A stretch of 64,000 nucleotides of DNA from Isoetes taiwanensis (Eukaryota; Streptophyta; Lycopodiopsida; Isoetales; Isoetaceae): contig JAJEKV010000140.1 in NCBI GenBank assembly GCA_021234155.1, positions 1,273,407 to 1,337,406 on the forward strand. Reading direction: 5' to 3'. This document shows, in pieces, positions 56,030-64,000 of the stretch (within the stretch, counting starts at the first letter, position 1; each line of letters opens with the position of its first letter). The notes beneath the pieces are model-generated. The model had not been told where the DNA came from and did not search any database. It saw only the letters and a list, made by a program, of their open reading frames with translations. The position numbers and the translations under genes are program-made.

Positions 56030-56641
56030 AGTGATTCCATCCGGTGGATTCACAGTATAGTGATTCCGCCAGGAGGAATTATATTTTGGTGATTTCGCCG
56101 GATGGAATACATTGAGGTGATTCCACGGGAAAAAAATATATTTAGGTTATAATATATTGTGGTGATTCTGCCGGGAGGAATTACATTGCGGTGATTCCGC
56201 TGGGCGGAATCATATTGTGGTGATTCCACTGGGAGAAATTATATTGTAGTGATTCCGCGGCACGAAATTCTTATTGTGGTGATTCCGCCCGGAGGAATTA
56301 AACGGTGGTGATTCCGCCCGGCGGAAGTGCACCGGAGTGATTCCGTCTGGTGGAATTGCAAAGCAGTGATTCCATCTAACGGAATAGGCCACGTGGTGAT
56401 TCCACTGGGTGGGATATCGTCGACAGTATTCCGTCCCGTGGAATACACCAGTGGTGATTCCTGCGGGAAGTATAATGGACGGCTAGGATGCAACCTGCAG
56501 ACATACGGCTACGATCCATCAGAGAGTACGTCTGACTGTCAGGTACGGATAACGGGGCCTCGGAATGGATCCCGTTCTCGGAGGGTCTGTGATTCCACAG
56601 GAGAGTATTCACCGCGACGGAATCACCAAAACTAGGGTAAA
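56030..56641. repeat. Right inverted arm
   Basis: About fourteen copies of a roughly 30-bp unit, gtgattccgcc.gg.ggaat, are separated by attatattgtg-like spacers. The unique outer block, inverse of 52225-52390, follows. Confidence 0.8.
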
Positions 56642-56734
56642 AACTCCCGCGAGAATGTAGTATAAATCCTCCACAATGCACGTAACTTTAAGAACTGGAG
56701 CACAAGGGGCCGTCGCTGTTGACCTGGTATAAGG

Positions 56735-56945
56735 TTTGCAAATTATCTCCTACTATGATTGTGGTAATGGTTTGGCGGGAAATAGGGGTGAGGGTTATTT
56801 TTTACTATGATTTTGTTAGTGGTTTGGCGGAAAATAAGGGTTAGGGTTTTGTTAAAAAAACTTTGCTAATGTTGGGAGTTGTGAAGTCGTGGCGGCCGCC
56901 TTCCGAGCATGGCGGGAGGCAGAGGAAGCCGGATGCTGGAAAAGA
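56735..56945 (+). repeat. Direct repeat with telo-box, left of the RAD7-like gene
   Basis: tactatgattgtggta.tggt ... gcgagcatggcggga.gcag matches 63370-63530. An internal half-repeat (tactatgatt.tgttagtggt) and ttagggtttt telo-box-like words are included. Confidence 0.7.
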
Positions 56946-57049
56946 AGGCGGAAGCTGGGAAAGATGGCGGGGCTTCCTGGGAGCCTTTGTGGCAGCCGGG
57001 CGGCCAGATGCAGGCGTGTCATGCAAACATCCATCTGCTTTCTCATGAT

Positions 57050-59716
57050 GCTTCTATGTGAATCTAGTCTCTGAATCCGGGGCTTCTTCTTGAGGCTTTT
57101 ATGTTCCGCCTTTCTGAATTTGCAGAAAAGCTCGATATCCTTTCCAGTTCCATCCTGTGAAAATCAAGCTCCAAAATCTGCAGTTTGGTATGCTTAATGT
57201 TAAATCCGGCGGAGCTGTTGGTATCAGTTCTGTTTTGCAGCTCCATAGTCTTCTCGGAGATGAAAAAAATGGGGCTTCTAGCCCCAGCTCCAGCTCCGGC
57301 GGTTTTGAATTAATGGGCAGACCGCAATCCTTAAGCTCGAGCAGAAATGGTTTAATCCCTCCGAAAGAAACCGATCAAATGGGTTTTTTGATCATCTTCT
57401 TTGTTCTTATCTCTGTTTTGTGAGTGCAATGGTCTTTGTGCATTTTTTGTGTGTATAGATTTAGGTATACTATGTATGTATATACGTATAATAGCCCGTA
57501 TGGGGTGCGCAAACTTATACGTGGGTCTGATGTGAATATTCCACAACACTTAATTTGGCACATTCATGGAAACTGAGCCACGTGACACAGTGCCTTTGGC
57601 CGATAGGGGAGGGTGGCCACGCAAGGCGCCGTTGCCATTTAAGGATGCAAAAAATGGCCAGGTCAGATTTGATAGGGTTCCAATTAAGGCTGTGAAGCAA
57701 AACATTAGGGCTGCGCGCGGAGAGACGGAGGCTCGCAGTAGGTAGCTCGCTTCCTGTGATTCCAGCTCCATAACTTGGTGCAAAGTTTCCCTATTCATTT
57801 CAGACTGCAGAAGACAGATTATGAATGCTTCTAGCATTATTTGAATGCCGATGGGCATCTACAGACTCCAAATCGATCTTCAGCAGGTTTGTTCAAGCCC
57901 AAACATCTAGGCTTCATATTGTTTTGAATTTTAGGATTGAAAACACAACAAATGTTTTGTGAATGCCAAGTGATTCTTCAATTCTGGCACCATCGATTTT
58001 TTTCCTTCCCCTTGGAGTGGTTTTTGTTCTAAACAGATTGCTTGTATTTCATATTTTTGCTGCAGTTTCTGACCAGGATGCTGCAACTTGTACTTCAGGC
58101 ACAACAGATGCCACTGCTACTGCTACTGGCATATGAAAGGGGCATTTCAAGAGATGAAGATGGGCCGGCATTCCTTGTTAATGAATGTAAGAATTTTTTT
58201 TTTTATGGCTTTGTTATCTTTTATAGTGCTAAGCATGTTAAACATTGTTGTATGACTATATTTAATTCAATTCAAATAGATAGCTCTGATGTGTCATGAC
58301 AGAATTTTATAAACAGGAGTTTCTCATACGTCTAGGTGATTATTGAGAGCGATATCGTAATTTAAAATTAATGCCAATAAATGGTATGCAGGCAAGTTCT
58401 TGTCACATTCATTTCCATGCTTTATCATATTCTTCAGTTGTAGAAGTGTATGTGTTAGATTGCACCATCAAAGACATATAATTCTAGCATTTGAAGCCAT
58501 AGTGTACTGTTCTGTTTCTTCCAATTGTATGCATCATTTTTTTTGACATACAAGTGAAGGATGCCTGAAAAGATGTGTCCATTTTTTTTGTAACAGCAGC
58601 AACAATTGGTGCTGATCATGCTGATCCAGAGAGTGAATAAGGGCTTCTAAGAGGTTTCTTATTATGGCCATTCAATTACTGACTTGTAAGCGCACTCTAA
58701 TTAGTGGAAAAATTGTTTGGAAATGCAGGTTATGATACGATTGTGTGTTTGTAGGAGTGTCTGCACCAAGCTGGGTCTTGAATACCATGGTTTCTTAAAA
58801 TTCCAAGTAGTCTATTGGATTGAAACATGTTTGTTAAATCCAAGGCACAACGAGTGAATTTAAATATTGTTAATAGTTTTTGTTCATCAATCTTATCAAA
58901 GTATAATTTTGATGGATATTTTGAGCTCTGAATGTTACTTGAAAGATAATTTTAGGCATTACTATGACAAAAAGTTGAGCAAATTTGCATGGGAGCCTTA
59001 AATGGCCACCCTGATAGCCTATGTGGCTGCCCCCTCAGCCTTGGTGGTACCAATACCCCTACCACTTTGGCATGTCATAAGTCGAGCTGGGGTTGCCAAC
59101 TTGACATGCAATAAAATTTGTAGCGTACACGACCTTGTTGGGCATGTTTCCATGTGGCATGCATGGTCTGCAAGATGTTCATATCATTAGGGGTGGCCAC
59201 ATGATCATTTTTCTGCCTTCAACGATAGATTTTGAGGCAAAAACGGAAGTGGAGGCCTCCATCTTGAAGTCGGAGGCCAGTTTTCAATCTTCCATTCTTG
59301 CAGAGGAGCATCCACAAAAATTAGTGCAATCTGCTGGTTCCCCTCTCTTCTGAAGCTCTTCCCGCTTTACTCTGCCGCTCTTCACCTCTCTGGTATCCTC
59401 TCTCGTATGAAATTGAGATACGGAGGTGGAGGCAGCAAATATTGCATGTGGCCACCCCTATTGTTGCAACAATCTCCCCCTTAAGTGCGCAGCCAATGGA
59501 CACCCTCCCCTAAGGCAAAACAGAAACCAAAGTTGCATTTGCATATCTTGACGCACAAGCTTTTACCCTTTTTATGAATTTATTCTTACGTGGCAAGATC
59601 AGATCATCTCCCGCCACAACAGAAGTGCAACGATGACCTAAAAATGAAGAGCGTCGGCTTCAAGTTCTTTCTCCATATTTAGCCCCAAATCTGACATCCG
59701 TCCTCACAATTCCGCC
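57050..59716. other. Upstream region of the RAD7-like gene, no firm gene
   Basis: One open frame (57157-57423 plus) reads MLNVKSGGAVGISSVLQLHS, a Ser/Pro-rich stretch and a hydrophobic C-terminus (MGFLIIFFVLISVL). Two short exon-like pieces follow, 58066-58127 (tgcag/ttt..., SDQDAATCTSGTTDATATAT) and 58598-58640 (AATIGADHADPESE, stop). They might form a small gene, but nothing supports their joining. Closer to 59717 there are acgtggc and ctcccgcc motifs (59589, 59610). Confidence 0.3.
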
Positions 59717-62698
59717 ATGCCGGTTCTAAGATCAAGCGCCAGACTGAAGGCCAAATCCGAAGCCATAGCCATCCAATCTGACTCTCCTGGACTCGAGAAA
59801 ACCTCTCGGACTTCGAAAACAGCGAGCAACAAGAGTGCCGCCGGGAAGAGAAGCATCGACCCGGCAACACCGGCGCAGGATCGTGAATGGCTCCCCAGGT
59901 CTGAAGATAAGCATAGATGTAGCAATGTAGTTGTTTCTTTGAGTTTTAGTGAAGGGGTTTCTGAATCTATAGATGCTAGCCCTGTGGAAGGGACATGTTT
60001 TCATGTCGACAAAACCACAATTGCGAGCTCAAGTGGAATAAATGATAGATCGAAAGGCAAGGAAAGGATGACTTTTGGATCTGATACTGAGATAGTTTCT
60101 TTTTCGTCTTCTTCTGACGAGTCCATAGATTATGAGTTTGGAGATAGAAAACGGAAGAATGAGGAGGGTGAAACCAGTAAACGAGCTGTACAGCTTGGTA
60201 GTTTTAGCGATGATGATTCAGCTTTTTCTGATTATTGTATAGAGCATGATAGAAAACGGAAGAAAAGGAATGTCAAAACTAAGAAAGCAGGTAAACAGGC
60301 TGATAGCTCCAAGGATGTTTCTACAGGCAAAGCTGGAGGCAGAAAACGTAAGAAAATGGAGGTTGCAGGTAGTGCAGATGGCCATCATTCTGAACGTTTA
60401 GATGTTAATAGAAACATCAATGCTGAAGGCTCTAGGCGAGAATCGGTAAGGGCCATGTATCTGAACGTTGCTAGGAGCAGGGCTGCACATTTTGCTTATT
60501 TTGATCCAGAAGCAGGGCAAGAAGTAGCAGCACCAGTTTTGAACAACAGGCAAAGAAGGCACCGTAGAGAGGCGCCTCAGCCTCTAGATGAAGAAGCTGC
60601 ACAACAGGATCACTGGCCAGGGCCATTTTCAACTGCTAGACATCTTGTTCAAAACAGGGCAGCAGCAGCTGCAGCTAGAGAAGCTGCAGGAATTAGTGAC
60701 AACAAGGATAAGGAACCGCTTGTGTCTTGGACCCCTTCAGGACGGAAATTTCCCAAGTTTTCTGTAAAAAATCTCACTGTTCCCTCGCTTCACAGCCTTT
60801 GTCTGGAGGTTCTTTGTAGAAACATAAGTTGCGTGAGCTCTTTGGAGGGTGTTCCAGATTCCACACGTAAAGTTATATGCAGGAAACTATGTGATGTGCG
60901 AAAATTGAACTTCAAAGCAGCTAAAAGTATTTTTGATGAGTCAAGTACAGACATCTCTATTACAGACTGCTCAGAAATGGAAGAAGCAGAAATGAGAGAG
61001 ATTTTAGGTCAAGTTTCTGCAGGCAACCTAGAGGTAGAGAAAATCTGGTGCTTTTTTGCTCTTAATTTTGAATTTTCTGCTCATTATGTGCTTGGTTATT
61101 CTAGATTTTAAACTTAGGATTTTGTGGGCGTGGTTTATCGGACAAGTGTGTTATTGCTGCATTTGATAATAAGCTGTCAAAGCTTCATACATTACGTGTG
61201 CATGGGGCCTATCGACTGACAGATAGAGGTTTATCTGCATTGGTGCAAGGTTCAAAGATCACTGCTCTTGATCTTAGCCAATGCTCCATGATTACAGAAG
61301 CAGGCATTAAAGATGTTGCTGAAACTTTGGCTCACAGCCTAGAGTCTTTGTCATTGGAAAGATGTACTGATTTGGATGCCATGGAGCTTCTTCCTTCCCT
61401 AGCAAAAATGTCTCGTCTTAAATGCCTTAACCTGGATGAAGTTGGTGGAGTTACTGATGAAGTAGTTAGTGAACTGGCTGTCCAAATAGGAGGTGGACTT
61501 GAGGAGCTTAATTTATCAAATTGCATGTAAGATAAACTATGTTTGGTATTATTTTTTCCTGTAATGCTTGATTCATGCATTAATGCTGCCTTTCAACAGG
61601 TCATTGGGTGATTCTGCTATTGCAGCTCTTGGGGCATGTTGCAAGAATCTCAGAATGTTACGTTTAGACAATATCTCTAAGTTAACGGACCTGGCGGCAG
61701 CTTCCATTGCCGATGGCTGTAGATGCTTAATTACACTTTCTCTTAGAAGCTGTAAATTCAGGTAAGTTTTGTTCTATTTCATGGATCTGTAATGGGAATG
61801 AAAATCTGAAGTTTCATGTCGATGAGCTTTAGCTTGTTCCATTGCACTTACTAATTCTTGACAGTGCACTCGCTTGTAGGAATGCACACATTATTTAATT
61901 TTGATATTAGACAGACTTAAACATGGTATTGGCTTGTACACTTAAGAGAAGCCATTTTCAGGTCCTAAAGTTTACATGCACTTTTTCATTTCGATGTTAA
62001 GCAGTAACATCTTGGTATTGGCGTGTACACATAAGAAATGTTTTAGGTCCAAAAGTTTATACATAAATGCTGCTACATTATCACAATCAGGATACTGATT
62101 TCTCTTATGTTGACTAATTTTCTTACAATGATAATGCAGACTTTGCTTTTACTAGTTTGGTGTTTTTTACAGTTCTTAAGCACACCATGCACTTATGGCG
62201 TGTTTAGGAACTGTTTTATTGTTCAGGGCTGTGTTATATGCCAGAATTAATATGTCATCTTGGTATTTGCAGTGACGAGGCCATAGCTGCATTAATTACG
62301 GCATCAGGAAGTCCATTGCGCCAATTATTCATTAGCAGGGGAAAGGTGTGTAATTTATTCTCTGTGTGTGGCGGACTACGTGATATAATTAAACTTTGCA
62401 GGCTGGTGACAACACGCTTCTTGCTCTTGCGCAACATTGCTCATTAACACTCGAGTACCTGAATGCATGTTTTTGCCGTGGAATGACAAATGAAGGGCTA
62501 GGATTTCTTGCAGATTCCTGTGCTCAACTTCACAAACTTGAGCTCATTGGTTGTACACAAGTAAGTTACCCATAGAGTTTGTTTTGACAGATTCTGAGCA
62601 TTAGAAGCTGTAGCAGACTAAGCATAATATTATCTTTGCAGGTTACAAGTAAGTTTTTAGATGGGCACTCAAACCCATTGCTGAAAGTAGTTCAATAA
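59717..62698 (+). CDS. RAD7-like leucine-rich-repeat (RNI-like) protein
   Basis: Six exons: 59717-61033, 61105-61526, 61600-61761, 62273-62345, 62402-62560 and 62642-62698. All have GT-AG borders and consistent phases, giving 729 residues. The N-terminal third is basic and Ser-rich with nuclear-localisation-like clusters (DRKRKN about 142; RKRKKRN about 178; RKRKK about 207). The block DHWPGPFSTARHLVQNRAAA (about 297) and the following VPSLHSLCLEVLCRNI and RKLCDVRKLNFKAAKSIFDE match the plant RAD7-like/RNI-like family (Arabidopsis At2g06040 type). From about 437 to the end, LRRs of the F-box/AMN1 type follow (NLEILNLGFCGRGLSDKCVI, LRVHGAYRLTDRGLSAL, CSMITEAGIKDVA). Yeast Rad7 acts in global nucleotide-excision repair as part of a ubiquitin ligase; the plant role is inferred from that. 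No F-box is evident. The gene appears intact. Confidence 0.85.
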
Positions 62699-63137
62699 TC
62701 TAAGACCAAATGAACGTCCGCATTTAATCTGCCTAAACAGGATTGACAATTGTAATGAAAATATCATGAAAATTGAGAGGGCAGAGCAGAAAGCAAGTTG
62801 TTTGTTTTGTAGCTGGCATTTTTGATGAGAAGGTATGAAATGCTGGAAGGCTATATCGTATTCTTGTATGGGAAAGAGCAGGAAAGGAATTCTGTAGGCA
62901 GACTTGTTCTAGTACGCATGCAAAGTCCAGAATGTTTTTTACCTCAGGCTACAAACATTAGCTTTGAAACTAAAGATTATCAAAATGTGCACTAAGCCAG
63001 AAAACTAGGTCTCCATAAGTTACGCAACATAAACAAAACACTATCTTTGCCTAGCTCTAATTTGCCAAGCCCAAGCATAACTTTCACGAGAATGGAGGTG
63101 TTGGAATTGAGGATCCGACTCCCCAACTTAAGATAAG
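62699..63137. other. 3' flank of the RAD7-like gene
   Basis: No gene and no clear repeat is seen. Confidence 0.4.
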
Positions 63138-63275
63138 AGGAGGTTAACCCTCCCCTTGAGCAGATTATGAGAAATAACCCTCGAGGCTGGCAGGCCGAGA
63201 GGGTTTGTTTACCATAATCTGCGAAAGGGGAGGGTTGAAAACAACCTGAAAGGGGAGGGTTGAAAACAACCTATA
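63138..63275. repeat. Foldback element, family member 2
   Basis: Left arm aggttaaccctccccttgag, cagattatg, aaataaccctcgaggc; right arm ggccgagagggttt, cataatctgcgaaaggggag, ggttgaaaacaacct. The last 24 bp of the right arm is duplicated in tandem. It shares aataaccctc and ggc(c)tg centres with 24651-24757. Confidence 0.6.
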
Positions 63276-63351
63276 ATCTGTAAGAGGGGGGAGGGAGAAA
63301 ATGCAAAAGAACAACCAATAATGAAAACATTCATCCATAAGGTTCTCAAAT

Positions 63352-63545
63352 TATCCAATTACTATGATTGTGGTAGTGGTTTGGCAGAAAATGGGGGAGA
63401 GCTTATTTCTTACTATGATTTCGTTAGTGGTTGGGAGAGAGATATTAGGGTTAGGGTTTAAAAAAAACTGGACGTTGGCTAATTGTGGCGCTTGACGTGG
63501 CGGCTGCTGTGCGAGCATGGCGGGAAGCAGAGGTAGTCCAGCGGG
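63352..63545 (+). repeat. Direct repeat with telo-box, right of the RAD7-like gene
   Basis: Homologous to 56735-56945. It contains ttagggttagggttta (63448), two telomere-type units. Confidence 0.7.
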
Positions 63546-63559
63546 CTTCTGGCGGCTGA

Positions 63560-63850
63560 GTAACGTTGCTGAGAAGCCGGTTTTGCTGAAGAAACGTTGC
63601 TGAAGAAACTGGCTTGACGAAATCGTTGCTGACGAAATCGTTGCTGAAGAAATCGTTGCTGAAATTTTGCTTTAGAATTCGTTGCTGAAGAAACGTTGCT
63701 GAGAAACCGCCTTTGCTGAGAATCTTTGCTGAGAAGCCGGTTGCAGAGGGCGAGGCACGGCAGAGAAATCTTTGTTGAGAAATCTTCGCTGTCAAATCTT
63801 TGCTGAGAAATCTTTGCAGAGGGCGAGGCAGGGCAGACAAGGGCGAGGCA
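63560..63850. repeat. Minisatellite of gttgctga(g/a)aaa(t/c)c units
   Basis: About sixteen 14-16 bp units (for example acgttgctgaagaa, tcgttgctgacgaaa, tctttgctgagaaa), then three gcagggcgaggca-type units. Minus-strand open reading across it (SNDFVSNDF) is a by-product. Confidence 0.8.
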
Positions 63851-64000
63851 GGGCGAGAAGTGGACGTAGCATCCTGCTTTATGAATCCTTCTTGTTTCTT
63901 TTTCTTGGGGCGTTGTTCGGAGTCAGAAGAAGACTCGAATTTGTGCTGAATGCAGTTGTTATGTGATGTTCTCTTTGAATGGCAAATCTTATTTGCTCTC

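Larger units (their letters stand above)
52225..56641. mobile_element. 4.4-kb element with about 500-bp terminal inverted repeats and internal gene pieces
   Basis: The left outer end tttaccctagttttggtgat is the exact inverse of the right outer end atcaccaaaactagggtaaa. Inward, matching blocks follow in inverted order (gtcgcggtgaatactctcc; gggatccgttcc; ggccccgttatccgtacctg; gatggatc.tagc), then arrays of GATTCCGCC-type repeats on both sides (52400-52720 and 56040-56470). Long TIRs with subterminal repeats that enclose exon-bearing DNA resemble Pack-MULE or other gene-capturing TIR elements. No transposase is seen. I could not find a convincing 8-11 bp target duplication, so an inverted segmental duplication is the alternative. 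Confidence 0.65.

Noticed and set aside
56040-56470. CRISPR-like regular repeats
   Set aside because: Units are themselves palindromic and variable, spacers are not unique, and the array is mirrored in inverted orientation 4 kb away in a plant genome.
52225-56641. Target-site duplication of the long-TIR element
   Set aside because: Bases flanking either choice of ends (aatagcttt/aaaaactcc or gaaaatagc/aactcccgc) do not match convincingly.
63451-63840. 129-codon minus-strand ORF rich in SNDF repeats
   Set aside because: It reads through a 14-16 bp minisatellite; no conserved domain.

Overview
The window is nuclear DNA of a land plant. The evidence is a type III polyketide synthase with the chalcone-synthase intron, an ATL-type RING-H2 gene, a plant RAD7-like leucine-rich-repeat gene with short GT-AG introns, copia and gypsy pol relics, an LTR followed by an initiator-Met-tRNA primer-binding site, LINEs and tRNA-derived SINE fragments. 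A LINE with a (TTCTA)n tail and an internally divergent PKS hint at a non-flowering plant (fern, lycophyte, bryophyte or gymnosperm). That placement is inference; the sequence does not fix the species. Gene density is low: only three genes look intact in 64 kb.

Positions 1-17.3 kb hold two diverged copies (A, from before base 1 to 2791; B, 12091-16976) of a protein family I do not recognise. It ends in an FCP1/NIF-type HAD phosphatase-like domain. Both copies carry frameshifts and are probably pseudogenes. Their introns and flanks are studded with a short GC-rich near-palindrome (core like CRCGCCNGGCGYG in AT-rich DNA), densest at 13.84-14.09 kb. Between the copies lie a decayed minus-strand transposon protein (5.1-7.9 kb), a duplicated TATA promoter (8.4 and 9.6 kb) and a large hairpin (10.3-10.5 kb).

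Positions 17-36 kb are mostly transposon debris: SINE-like fragments, an intact RING-H2 gene (19.55-19.99 kb, minus), a hAT relic (21.4-22.2 kb), a solo gypsy LTR with a nested CACTA-like MITE (23.0-24.6 kb), a gypsy integrase tail, a LINE tail and a copia pol missing its RT active site (30.3-32.7 kb).

Positions 36-45 kb contain the PKS-like gene (38.44-39.64 kb, minus). It is full length, but the catalytic cysteine is replaced by glycine. Its 3' end is duplicated 1.7 kb away. Minisatellites, a TIR element and a 5'-truncated LINE follow.

Positions 45-57 kb hold a second, 5'-type gypsy LTR with its primer-binding site, an L1-type LINE with a clear 13-bp target-site duplication, and a 4.4-kb element bounded by long inverted arms built of GATTCCGCC-type repeats. 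That element encloses exon-like gene pieces.

Positions 57-64 kb contain the complete six-exon RAD7-like gene (59.72-62.70 kb, plus), flanked by a 200-bp direct repeat with telo-box motifs. The three intact genes show no pathway link to one another. The rest is repeat-driven architecture.
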